64,000 bases of DNA. Source: Diphasiastrum complanatum (lineage: Eukaryota; Streptophyta; Lycopodiopsida; Lycopodiales; Lycopodiaceae). The stretch lies in NCBI GenBank assembly GCA_029204225.1, contig CM055098.1, positions 1,549,106-1,613,105 of the forward strand, in the 5' to 3' direction. The notes beneath the pieces are model-generated. The model was given only the letters and a program-made list of their open reading frames with translations. It was not told the DNA's origin and ran no database searches. This document shows, piece after piece, positions 16,333 to 28,413 of this stretch; position 1 is the stretch's first letter; each line of letters starts with the position of its first letter. The translations under genes and the position numbers were made by a program.

Positions 16333-16858
16333 TCCATCGTTGGTTGGAGGAGGCTAAAGAGCTGAAAAATTCTATGAATAGATAGCACAAGTTCATGGTC
16401 CATCGCTGGACCGTTAGCCATACATGAATATACAGTATTATCAACTGAAGAGGAGACCACCCTCCTATCCATCGCTGGAACAGCAGGGTCTCTATATGTA
16501 GATTCGGTGTTTAAATGTGAGTTTATCATGCCTATGCAATCCATCGCTGGATATCACATAGCACTATTGATACATCTTCATCTTATCAGAAATATTTCAG
16601 CGATTTGTCCATCGCTGGACAGCGCCCATTCTAATCGAAAAAAAGCCATGAAGTATGTGTAGGAGTGAGGCAGCCCTCCATCGCTGCTCACTGAGCCATA
16701 AGGAGCAAGCAAAAGTATGAAAAAATCGTGGTTACATCATTACTATCACCTGCGATTTCAGAGAATTATCACTTACTTTGAAACTGTCCATCACTGCCTA
16801 CTGAGGCAGGGTGGATGGTTTCAAGAAACCAAAAGTGACATTGTTGTCCATCGCTGGA
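16333..16858. repeat. Evenly spaced TCCATCGCTGGA motifs
   Basis: Eight copies (some with 1-2 mismatches) start at 16333, 16399, 16468, 16540, 16608, 16677, 16787 and 16847. The first five steps are 66, 69, 72, 68 and 69 bp. DNA between them is not repeated. The motif is an imperfect palindrome and is often followed by CAGCG. Further copies occur in the leaders of B (20857-21049) and D (11202-11376). Confidence 0.8.
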
Positions 16859-17368
16859 CCTCAATGTGTTCTTGCCCTATCACAACCTTTACATGGTTTA
16901 GAGAGATGAGTGGCATATCAGAGCAGATCATTATTAAAGCAACCTCCTCCGAAAAGTAGAGTAAATACAAACGTAATGTAAGAGAGAAGCAAATACATAC
17001 CATAAGCTGTTAGATCGTTGATCCTAGGTAGGTAGGGCGCACTTTCAGCGAGTATTAGAGGAGCGGAGTTCTTCACCGATGTTGTAAAGCAAAAAGGGTT
17101 GAAAAGAGCATGTACTTATAGTGCCCAATAAGGTAGTAACCTGGAAGGAGAGAGTGGGAGTGGGAAACTCTATTTCCCTCCAAATTATCTTAAACGGACC
17201 AAACCATTTCAAATATTTGTGGGAAAACCTTCTAAGTAAAAAATGGAACTCCATGCATGTGCAAGGGTACAACAATAAAAACCTTGTAAGTATGAAGTAG
17301 CGGTACGTCAATATCTGTCCATGTTTTCTGTTTAATGCAGTAGGGTAAGACTGAAAAAAGGAGCATCC

Positions 17369-17370
<2 letters not shown>

Positions 17371-17402
<32 letters not shown>
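17371..17402. repeat. (GA)16 between copies B and C
   Basis: A perfect GA tract separates the 3' end of copy B from the 5' start of copy C. Confidence 0.95.
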
Positions 17403-17404
<2 letters not shown>

Positions 17405-17420
17405 CCACCAATCGACCCGC

Positions 17421-17472
17421 AGTTAGTTAATCCCTTAGGGGGCAATTAGCTCAGTGTAAGGGATAGCTAACT
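17421..17472. repeat. 3'-terminal stem-loop of copy B
   Basis: AGTTAGTTAATCCCTTA (17421-17437) pairs with TAAGGGATAGCTAACT (17457-17472), nearly perfect 16-bp arms with a 19-nt loop, about 18 bp from the (CT)n tract. A 3' structure next to the end is where an RT could recognise its template. That role is inference. Confidence 0.6.
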
Positions 17473-17548
17473 GCCCACCAACAAACCGTTAATACAGTGT
17501 GGTAGATCATAGGACAAACCAGGAAATGCATCGGTCAAAAGAAGTTTG

Positions 17549-19390
17549 TTAATGATAAGGCACAGTTGATCCCTCATGAAACCATTTTTTCTGAAAAGCA
17601 TTTAGCAAGATTGCTACCTCTCTTATAAAAGTATCTTGATTGTTGTAGCAATACATTGCAGAAATAACTTGGGAAATAATCACTTTGTAAGAATTGTAAA
17701 CCGGTCTATTGTAGGCCAGATGTATGTATTTTAAATATTGAAAAGGTAAATCTCTTCTTTTATCAAACTTTGAGAGATGAGAACTCCCATTACGGGATTA
17801 AAAGCAATTGAAATATTCAAAAAACTGGTGGTGTTTGCTTCACAAGACTTCTTTTCAATATCAAGAAAGTCCAACGGATAAATCCAGAAAGGGTTTTATG
17901 TTGTTCTTACCTGTTTCTTATCCATAAACAAATCAACGTTAGGATTATTAATGAAGCAGATGTCATCAATATATCTAAATGAGTGAAAGAATTTATTCAT
18001 CCATGTTCTCAGCCCTAATTTGGCTAATCTTTTTATAAATTGGACTTCAAAGAATGCAATACCAGTTATACCATATAGGTGAGCACGAAAAACCCGTTGG
18101 TATACCACGAATTTGTGTCCAGGTTTTGTTTCCAATCTGACAATACAATTGTCTATTAGAAAGGCATTCCAGAAGCATAAGAGGTCCTTGTCGATATTGT
18201 GCCATCTCTCAGACTTTTTATTAGCCCATGGCCATTTAAAGACTTCCCTTTCCTGTTCCCATTTGAAACTCAAAAGCATCTTATCAGAATGTTTATAAGC
18301 GTATGGAATGGATTTATTCATGACTCGTTTTCAGCTCATCTGTATCGTCTAGAGGTATGTTTTCATAGCATTTAGAAATGTTAGCAACCCATACATTGGT
18401 AATCGTTGATGGTAGATTGAGATATAAATCAATCGAGGACTCGCATTGCCAAAATAAGCATGTATCCACATTTAGGATACTCTTGTATGTTTTTGTCTTA
18501 AGGCTTGCCCCTTCCTTGAGGAATGGAGAAAGCATACCAAGAGCTTTTGTTAGGAATTTGCCAAGTCTAGTGAAGCAGCAATCATGCGCATTGGTGATCC
18601 ATCTGAATGATTCCTTGTGGGCTTTGTAAGTACATAGTAAATACGGCAAAGTGTCATTTCCCAAGAAGATTTCAGGTAAAAAATCGGTTAGTTTTTCCAT
18701 TACATATGTGACAATTCTCGTAACTGAGTTTTCTTGATCATTAGGAAAGGGGCTAAAGTCAGGAGTATTAAGTCTATCTAGGGCAAGCTTTGGTACAAAG
18801 CATTTACATATGAAACTAGGATTGTGTTGTGCCTTGTCAATGTCGTTGATGTAGAGAAAATTTGTGAGCCATTGTTTTTCATTTCTAGCAATTTGTATTT
18901 TTGCATTGGTGTCATTATTGCCATATAGCCAACTTTGTTTGTTGATATTTTCTAGGGCCATGTTTTTACAGAAAATAGCATGTTTCCTTATCGTTTCTTC
19001 GTCCAAGTGTTTGTGTGTAGGCAAGAGTTTCATTAATTTGAACCATCCATCATAAAGTTCAGAAGCAACATCATTGACATTATTCTTTCTCAAAGTAATA
19101 TGATTGAGACCCTTTTCTAAAGATTTGCGTAGGCTAGAGCTTTTAGCAATATTGCTATCTATAGAAACAACATGCCCAAATTTTTCAACAACAAAAATCT
19201 TGAATCTATTAAGAGATAAGCATTTGCAAGCATGCAAATTTTCTATGTCAAAATCACAGAAAACATCAAAGAGAAAATATAAATCACTTTTGACACTTGG
19301 TAGGTAAGTCCAACTGATCGTAATATCATAAAAGAGTTTATCTACAACACTGAATACTCTGAATAAAACATGAGCGTGAAAAGTCTTCAC
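17549..19390 (-). pseudogene. Reverse transcriptase of copy B (YIDD box present, frameshifted)
   Basis: The first segment (19390-18314) contains LPYLLCTYKAHKESFRW and WVANISKCYENIPLD. The motif-A Asp seen in copy A is Asn here (residue 337). A frameshift near 18320 leads into 18321-17896, with FRYIDDICFINNPN at about 17950-17980; YIDD is encoded by 17962-17973. Further broken frames to about 17549 carry IYPLDFLDIEKK, FDKRRDL and a helical tail (REVAILLNAFQKKW). This order (YIDD, then YP..L.., then DKRxD) recalls an endonuclease-lacking RT family I remember from invertebrates; a Penelope-like assignment is possible but unproven. No GIY-YIG or APE endonuclease is visible. Several frame breaks make it a pseudogene. 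Confidence 0.78.
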
Positions 19391-19409
19391 ATGGATAGCT
19401 TCAAAAACT

Positions 19410-20695
19410 CTATTGCGGTAACATCAATGTAAAAAAGAGCTCCCTGAGTCACTGCCAGTAATCAACTAGAGACGTCCTATCACCGAGAAACTGACTTCTC
19501 TCCTTTCTGTCCTTTCCCCATCGTGCACATCGATTAGTCCCAGTAAAAATTTAGCCTCTTGATAGGTAAGTTGCTCTTTGTACTACTTTGCCCTTCCTTT
19601 CCAGTGAACCGTCTTTTCTTTCTTGTCCCTGACCCTGATACAACTGAGTTTGGATTGTTGAGATTGAAATTGCCCGTTCTTTTGCTTGTAATCTGAAAGT
19701 ATTTATCTTGGAGTGTGGAAAAGCTTGGTCGTTTCAAAAGGCGTTCTATCTCACGTATGTTTTCAACATCTCCCAGGTGTGCTAAGAGTTTGGTAGAAGA
19801 ATCTTTGGCAAGCTCAATAGAGGCATCAATCATGTACTGTCGGGATGAAAAGAAAGGTAAGGTGCGCTTTAACCACATCTTTGGCATGTTTGTGTAGCCA
19901 CATGAAGAAAGCATTCATTTGGTTTAGGAGGGAAGCACCATGAAAGAACTTGCCTAGGTTGTTCATTATGTACCAAATGGCGTGGTCAAACCAGATAATG
20001 GATGAATTGTTTTTGCATTTGTCACCACATCTACACTTGAAGAAAGGTCGTTTCCAGTTCCATATTCTGGCTTGGTGAAGGTTCATTCTATTGAAGCCAA
20101 TTTCAAAGTGTCCTCTGATTCTGGCCCAGGTTTGCTCAGAATGGCAGCGAGAAGGCCCAAATTTGTTCATGCGCATAACAGTATCAAAGGCCACTGGAGT
20201 TTCAAGAGAGGAATTTTTGTGTAAAGCAGCTAACTTACATACATCTATTTCTTTTTCAATGAGATGTGACATCAGGATCCAAAGGTCGATAAGCACAGGA
20301 GCAAGAAAGTTGACAGTAGGTAGGCTCCAGAGCTTATAGGCAGTAAAGGCAAATTTTAATTCAATGGTTCTGCTAGGTACAAAGGGGATTTGACAGTTTT
20401 TGGATTGGCAAAATTCATACAAAGATTGATCTCCAATATCACATATGTCTTGAGAAATCAATTCAAGCTGGGAAGCACTATCCTCATCAAGATCACCTAA
20501 AAAGACCAAAGGGTGTGGTGATAGAGGTGCATCAAAGGTGGAAGGTGGAATATCAGCAGTAGAATAACCATTCCCATTTTCAAGGCAAGCAAAGACTTTT
20601 CTAATATGCAGATTGAAAAATCTTTCTTCTTCCTCAAAACTTCTGACAAATTCATTAAGCCTGCCATAAAGATTTTCTACCAAACTCAAGAACAT
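19410..20695 (-). pseudogene. ORF1 protein of copy B (unknown family)
   Basis: The frame from 20695 to 19826 encodes 289 residues with the cluster at C221, C223 and C227 (FFKCRCGDKCKN). It continues after a frameshift near 19850 in 19914-19534 (IDASIELAKDSSTKLLAHLG, then the basic RKKRRFTGKEG). It is clearly homologous to ORF1 of copy A along its whole length, including the blocks YKLWSLPTVNFLAP, HFEIGFNRMNLHQARIWNW and SSIIWFDHAIW. It ends at LPQ then UAG (19410-19412), the same position and codon as in copy A. The function is unknown. Confidence 0.7.
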
Positions 20696-21431
20696 TCGTC
20701 ATAAATACATGCAATGATTGTAGAACAAAAGAGTGCTTCATCACTAGTATTCTACATCATAAACATACTTCTGTAACTACACAAACGGTGTGACACATGG
20801 CCATTGTTGGCATGCGGTGATCATTATCAGTTTAAGTGTGTGGAGAGAAGCGTTAGTCCATCGCTGGTCTACTTTTATCAATTTAATCAATCATCAGTTA
20901 TGATAGATCCATCGTTGACAGTGGATCAAAATACATCAAATACTCACCATTTACTTGAGCCTATTCCATCGCATCGCTGGACAGCGGAGTAATCCATTGT
21001 AAAAAGTGCCACAGATATGGAAAGTGATCAATCGTTGGTCCATCGCTGGTGGACAGCAGATCAACCAACACACATAAACCTTCAAAGGGAATGCAAGCTT
21101 TCTTATCGTAGAGATATGAATGCATCAAGGAGAAGAGAGTTAAACCACATACTGTATATCATAAACGAATGAAAAAAAGCTTGATAGGGTGCGCTCTCTA
21201 CTATGGGCATATCTCCAAACCGTATAGTAGAAAAGCTTTAGTCGAAAATAGGTGACATACAGCAGTTCATGAGGAAGCTTTGTGGAAGAGCCCTTCTAAC
21301 CAAAATGACGGGAAACCATTTTTTGAATAAAGCCACATAGGGTTGGGTTTGAAAAAAGACTTAGGACATCCAGATAAGTAATTTTTTTTGTGATTTGACC
21401 AGGGGACGTACTTTAAAATAAAGAAGAGTCC

Positions 21432-22680
<1,249 letters not shown>

Positions 22681-22746
22681 TGTTAGCTGTATCGTACGAA
22701 CATAATTGATTGTACGGATCTAAAATTGGTAGTCTCATCTACGATA

Positions 22747-22842
22747 GGTTTGTACCGTACAACATGTTCGTACTGTACTGTACAGCATGTTCGTATTATA
22801 CAATGGTTTCATACCGTATAGTAGGTTTGTATTGTGTTGTAT
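22747..22842. repeat. Degenerate repeat of about 20 bp (GTTTGTACCGTACAACAT type)
   Basis: Five consecutive degenerate units begin GTTTGTA/GTTCGTA and contain a TACCGTA/TACTGTA core. They run from about 22747 to 22842, with related words upstream from 22690. Confidence 0.6.
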
Positions 22843-22920
22843 AGGTCTCAAAACATATCATACTTATCATACATTTGTATCATATAGCAAGTTTATAACC
22901 CCAACCTTAACTCTGTAGCC

Positions 22921-23095
22921 ACAGTCTCAGATTTCTAAACCCTAAACCCTAACACTAATTCTAAGCCTCACCATAAGTATAACCCTAATCCTAACCCCTA
23001 ACCCTTAATTCTAAACCCTAATCTTACCACTAACCCTAACCCATACTTGATACCCTATTTCATAATTAATACTCTAAACCCTAAATCTACCCCTA
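22921..23095. repeat. Degenerate telomere-like repeats (CCCTAAA)
   Basis: AAACCCTAAACCCTAAC and variants (CCTAACCCCTAACCC, TAAACCCTAATC) are scattered over about 170 bp, consistent with an old interstitial Arabidopsis-type telomeric tract. A shorter one is at 63907-63940. Confidence 0.65.
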
Positions 23096-25530
23096 GTACT
23101 AACCTTAGAGTGGGCTCATAATTGAGCTTTTCAAAGGTATACTAAAGACTTTTTAACTTTCATTGACTCTAGTCCTCACAAACACCAGTCCACCATTGTC
23201 AGCTCTCTTTGAAGTTTAGTGGATGGATTCTTTTACCATCCTAACTCGACACCACTGGCACCGCGGGTTGTCCCAACTTATTGTTTGCATCTCAATCTTA
23301 CACTTGATTTGAGATAACTTTTGAAGGTCTTAATATTTATACCATTTTTCTTGTCTCAAAATGTAGTTATGTTATTGTATCAAGTACGTTTCCAAAAGTT
23401 TGTCAAATTATGTTGAATTTGAAACAATAAGCCCTTCAATTTGTTGTTAAATGGGGTTTATGGATTATATAGTAGATTTTCTTTTTTGGATTGTCTTTAG
23501 AAATAGTTAACTTTGAAGGAAGGAAAAAAGGGAACCTATTGGGTTCTTTCCTATTGTCCCTCCTTTATTCCAATTATTGTGTCTATTGGTGGATCATTAC
23601 AATTCTTGATGTTTTAATGCTTTCTAGCTTTATCTTTCTCTCTCTAGGTGCACTCTACCTCTAGGAGCAATAACTTTCATTTCTCTTCATCAATTTTCAT
23701 GGTTGATGGTCTATCTCTTGCTTTTTACTTTAGCTAATCTATGATCAACAATTTGGTGAATTTGATGACGTTTTGGCATTATTTATTGCTATTTTAATTT
23801 CCCATGTGTGAATCCTAAAGAGAGAGAGAGTGATCATCTCTCTCCATCATTAATTTTCATATTATGATTTGATGGATTCTATGCAAGTAGGTGTATAACT
23901 TCGACCGAATGTGTAGTCAAGTTATTTTGATAAAATCTCCCGATGATTTGGTTGAAGTTGATGTAAGAATCATCTGGGATCTTGGATTTTGAGTTTTTTG
24001 GTTCAGTTCTGGTTCTGGTTTTGGTTTTGATGGCTCCAATGGCTGACTTCGACCCAACATTTGGTGGTATGCATTAGACATGAGTCTAACTACATCGTCC
24101 AGGTCATTTTTTTTTTTCCAAGATAAAGTTTGGAAGATTTTGACAAAATTTAATATCAATTGAATTAAAAGACAACTTCGGCCGAATTTGGTACAGTCTG
24201 ACAGAGTCTGACAGAGGACACTAATCTACCTTCGTAATAGTATGATTCGGTTGAAGGTACTCTCTATGGCCAAACATAAAAAAAGTCAAAGTTTTCTTGA
24301 AAAATTGGTTTGACCTAAAATATGATAGGGAGATAGATCTGGCTCTCCTCTGTTACCTGCATGATTTGACATGATGGATCAACCAAGGAGAGTGTTAGGA
24401 AGACTGTGTTGAAAGAACAATGCAAGATAAAACATGCGATCAGTAGATCAAGCAATCTCCATCAAACATTCGCAAAATTCAAAAAACAGAAAACTGTTTT
24501 CCAAGAAAATGGCCTCCAATAGCCAAATGACACTAAATGTTTGGTGATTCTTCTACCCAGGCCCTCTCCCAGACACCAAGAAGAAGAATGTTTGTCTGAA
24601 TTGTGGCCTTTGCAGCTCAAATATGGCTCAAAGATACAAATATGGCTGAGACATGCGAATTTCTCCGTTTCAAATCCCCGTATCTGCACTGCAGCCCAGA
24701 ATGCCCCTTATGAGCCTTTCAAATTGCATTGCAAAGAGCTTTTCTAGAGCTTCCAGATTCACATATTAGCATTGATGTCAGTAGAGAAGTCATCAGAATA
24801 TTTGAGTACTGAAGTTGGAAAAGATTAATCCAAAGCATAGACGTGCGTTCATGTTTCGGACTGTGAGCATTCGGACAGCAAAATGCAAATATATAGCAGT
24901 TCTGAAAGGAACCCCTTACGGTTAGCCTTATGGTCCACTTCTGATTTTCTTGTTCACATTTTGCAAGCAAGCAATTCATTCATTAGGTTGTTTATTTGCT
25001 CTCAACCTATATTTAAAGAGGAAAATAATATTTTAGACCTTTTTAAAATCGGATGGACAGTCAAATTTTTAACTATGTATCAAACCAAAATTTTTGCTAA
25101 TAAAAAATTGTGTAATGGCATACAAAGATTAGCACACCATGTGCTACCACTTTGTTGGATCATGGTAGAAGAAACTTACAATACTTGCAAAAATTTACTC
25201 TTAGAATATCAAAACCCTTAAGACAATACTTAGTTAATATGTAAAACATCATACACCAATGTGCTTTATCATATGTGCTAAAATTGATTTCTTTCTTGTT
25301 GGACAAAATCCACACCAAGATTTTTTTGTGCAAAATGATTCCAATCATTAAATTGTATATGACATCACAATGATGCAACAACCATACTATATGTGAATAT
25401 ATATACCAACTTGTAACTACAAATTTAGTTTATAAATATGCATTGCAAATTGGCACTTTTGAATTGTTTGTCCAAGAGCGTATTTGGTCATTGTAAATGT
25501 CATGGCAATTATAGCATTTTGTGGCGACAT
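23096..25530. other. Gene-free stretch
   Basis: I see no gene, tRNA or element I can name. Confidence 0.4.
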
Positions 25531-25646
25531 ATTTTTTTTGGTTGCTTCTAATGATGCTTCTTGGTTTCCAAGGGGAGGCTTGAACCTGAGACCAAAGAAA
25601 CTTTGGATGTCAAGCTAACCAATTGAGCCAACCCCTTTGGTTAATG
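25531..25646 (-). mobile_element. tRNA-derived SINE
   Basis: On the minus strand, a pol III A box TGGCTCAATTGG (reverse complement of 25619-25630) is followed 32 bp later by a B box GGTTCAAGCC (25577-25586). This is typical tRNA-related SINE head spacing. The body ends in A8 (25532-25539). It is too degenerate to fold as a functional tRNA. I could not identify flanking target duplications. Confidence 0.7.
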
Positions 25647-27023
25647 ATGACCAACCTCGATATGAAATTCTCAATGATGTTTGAAAAACTCCGTCACATG
25701 ACTTTTCACATCATAGCTCTTGACAGCATGACTCTCAACATAGTGACTTCTGAGAGTATACATATGTGTTGCAATGCACACCATACATATTACAAAGGTG
25801 TTTCGATATTGGTTTCTTAAAATGCTTGCCACCAGTCTGTAGTGATCCAGACAACTGTGGCCTGTGAAAACTTGATTATAGGTACTTTGTTTTAATTTGA
25901 TTGTAGGTGCTTGATTTCTTCTTCTTTTGATGTTAGGATTTTCTCTTTTTTGGTGCAGATACAGTTTTTTTCTCTTATGATGTGGATACTTTTTGGAATG
26001 TGCACCTAATCAGTACACCTTTTAGGAATGATTCATTTCAGGGGTGTGGATCCACGCATGCCTTAGATGATTTATAAAATGAAAAGCTAAGGCCGTGCAG
26101 AGCGCAACTAGCTTGGATCCAAACCGGGAAGCGCAATCGGCCCACCATGTGGATAATAGTTGTTTCTCAGGCTGGAATGATTCTTTACTACAGAGTATTC
26201 TTTCTCAGGCTAGAAATATAGGCACTTCAACTTTGAAGTTTTAAGTTTCAAGGCCTATGTGTATTTCATCTATCCACTTTTTCATATAGGCTTTAAACTT
26301 AAAATATCATGACTTTAGCTTTTTTGTTTTTGCTTTAACCTTTTTAGTGTAGAAACATGCATAAAACTGCAGAGCTGGGTAATGTAGTGGATGAAGATTA
26401 AAAACAATTAGTCGATCATCAGGAGAATAATCCAACATTTAAGCCATTCACCATGCCATTCTGTTACTCCCATGCGTGAGGATGGTGGTGTAGTTAAAGC
26501 GTTAACCCATGGCCCATAAGTCATGCATTTTTTTTCTTACTCTCCATGCCCAAAATCACAATGCCCTCAAATTTTTGAACTTAAGTTTTGCATCGATATT
26601 CAATCGCCTTCTGTTTCTGGCTGTTAAAGAATGTAGTTGAACTACTACATTTCAATTGCACTGCCTTTCGTCTATTTCTTTACAATTTTATACATACTCA
26701 AGATCCGAATGTAGTTGGACTATTACATTTCAATTTCGGTGCCTTCCATTTGGTTTTTTACAAGTGTATACATACTCAACGCACTTGAAATGTTTTCAAT
26801 TACATGGCCCTCAATATGATTAAAATGTTTTCACTTTCATATTATCAACTCCTGGGCATTCGATCGATATTTGTTGTGGTTTTATTTTCCCACATATGTG
26901 AGAAAGCAAACAAAGAGACTATGAAAGGTATGAACACTAAAATTATGCATTGTTTAGTATTTCTTATTTTATTTGATATGAAATCTTCTAATTACTACTC
27001 TTTAGGTACAAATGAATCGCACA

Positions 27024-27025
<2 letters not shown>
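25647..27025. other. Gene-free stretch with a direct duplication
   Basis: No gene was recognised. A direct repeat of about 77 bp lies at 26630-26706 and 26707-26784 (GAATGTAGTTGnACTAnTACAT...). Confidence 0.5.

Positions 27026-27093
<68 letters not shown>
27026..27093. repeat. (CT)n microsatellite
   Basis: 34 CT units. No member of the RT element family is recognised on either side. Confidence 0.95.
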
Positions 27094-27095
<2 letters not shown>

Positions 27096-27960
27096 AAAAA
27101 AGGTGCCTCCACTTAGAGCAGTTCGATCGATATTGTAAACTAAAGAATGAGGTAAGTTGACCTCCAACATATTTTGTTGATTCAAGCTACTTGGCACGAC
27201 ACCCAAAGGGTTTTAGACTCATTTGGCCTTCAATAAAGGTTATAAAATACTTGGCATCCTTCAGCGAAGGATTTTTCATCGGGCCACAAATATCTGAACA
27301 CAATTGGGGGAGACCACTTGGATATCTTCCTTTTAGAGAAATGGTAGTTTCAATAAGAGGAATATAAGAACATTCTAGCTTGCTGAGATCATGAGAGTAA
27401 ATCCTTGCACAACCTTCGTAGGAGGCTATGCAGATGTTCTTGGCACTTGATGAGTTATGTGATAGCGGTAGCTGATCAACTTGAGGACAATGTTTTGCTT
27501 ATTAATGCTCTTCTTATGAAAGAAAATAGATTTTGTATTGTTGTGAGAGAGTTGAAACTCTACATTATCAAAGCATTATTCTTTTGGTCCTAGGAAAAAC
27601 TTGGCTATTGTTTTTTTTTAATTTTTTTTGCATCGTAGCAAGATCACTCTTGAACCAGTACTTACAACCATTGTATGCACGGATGAACGATCAAACAAAC
27701 CAAACCACAGAACAGTCTTCAAGCCACCTTCCTTAAAACAATTTTGGCCTATTGTAGAACCATATCTTGGCTATCTATACAGAACGTTTCCAAGGATTGG
27801 ATCCTAGATTACATGCTTTGAGAATAGGGTTAGCCCTATAACATTATTCCAATAACAGATTCATCTTGACCATCTTGAGAAGAATGTTTCCATTACAAAT
27901 TGGAAGTAAACCGAAGGCAACCACAAGCCGCAACGCACCGCAAGGGTCAACGTTACGGTT
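27094..27960. other. Gene-free stretch
   Basis: No recognisable gene. Confidence 0.4.
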
Positions 27961-28340
27961 ATAAGTGAAGACCAGAGCATTTCACCACCAAGGACCCTCA
28001 CGTGGGGGATCGTGTACAAAGGGGTGTCGGGACCACTGGCACCAGGCGCCGGGGGCACCCGGACCACTGCGTCGGAGTGGCGCCGGAACCCTGGTGCACC
28101 GGGACCACTGGCGTCGGCTCCGAGACCAGGGCGTCGGGACCAGGCATGTGCACACACACATGTGACTAGGTGGCACTGGGGCCACTGGCACCGGCACCAG
28201 CGCCGAGACCAGGCCTGTGCACTTGCGACCATTTGAGACCGCATTAGCCAAGCATTAGGTCTGTTTGCGGCCATTTGAGGGCAATTGCGACCATTTTTGT
28301 GGCCACATGAGGGCACTTCCGACCATTTGAGGCCATTTGA
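27961..28340. repeat. GC-rich minisatellite-like island
   Basis: Degenerate units around GGGACCACTGGCnCC and GnCGnGACCAGG fill 28020-28220, followed by GCGACCATTTGAGG-type units (28225-28340). The composition is far richer in G+C than the surroundings. Open frames across it (for example on the minus strand 27861-28379) are low complexity and probably not genes. Confidence 0.6.
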
Positions 28341-28413
28341 GGTGTAGGTGTAGTATATGGTTTGCGCATTTATATACAAAACATGTTCATCTTTCCATTA
28401 TTCATTTGTTCAT

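Larger units (their letters stand above)
14878..17370 (-). mobile_element. Copy C: non-coding member of the RT element family
   Basis: The sense strand starts after the (CT)n at 17371-17402 with ATGGATGCTCC, like the ATGGACTCTTC start of B and D. It then has a block of evenly spaced TCCATCGCTGGA motifs (16333-16858), a block of GCATATCCATGC motifs (15379-15696), and the shared 3' tail (15040-14885) ending at a short (CT)n (14878-14884). It contains no ORF1 or RT. It looks like a non-autonomous derivative that kept both element ends. Confidence 0.7.

Noticed and set aside
16333-16858. CRISPR-like repeat/spacer array
   Set aside because: The repeat is only 12-17 bp and degenerate, the spacing exceeds CRISPR spacers, and the context is a eukaryotic retroelement.
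17439-17475. tRNA or SINE start (TTAGCTCAGTG resembles a pol III A box)
   Set aside because: No B box follows within the expected distance, and the match lies inside the stem-loop of copy B.
17403-17895. GIY-YIG endonuclease after the RT of copy B
   Set aside because: The broken frames downstream of YIDD show RT-tail-like helices but no GIY...YIG pair.
22921-23095. True chromosome end
   Set aside because: The heptamers are degenerate and unique-looking sequence continues on both sides, so this is interstitial at most.
27861-28379. 172-residue minus-strand open frame and overlapping frames in the GC-rich island
   Set aside because: Low-complexity Pro/Gly/Ala/Arg translation of a minisatellite, open in several frames at once.
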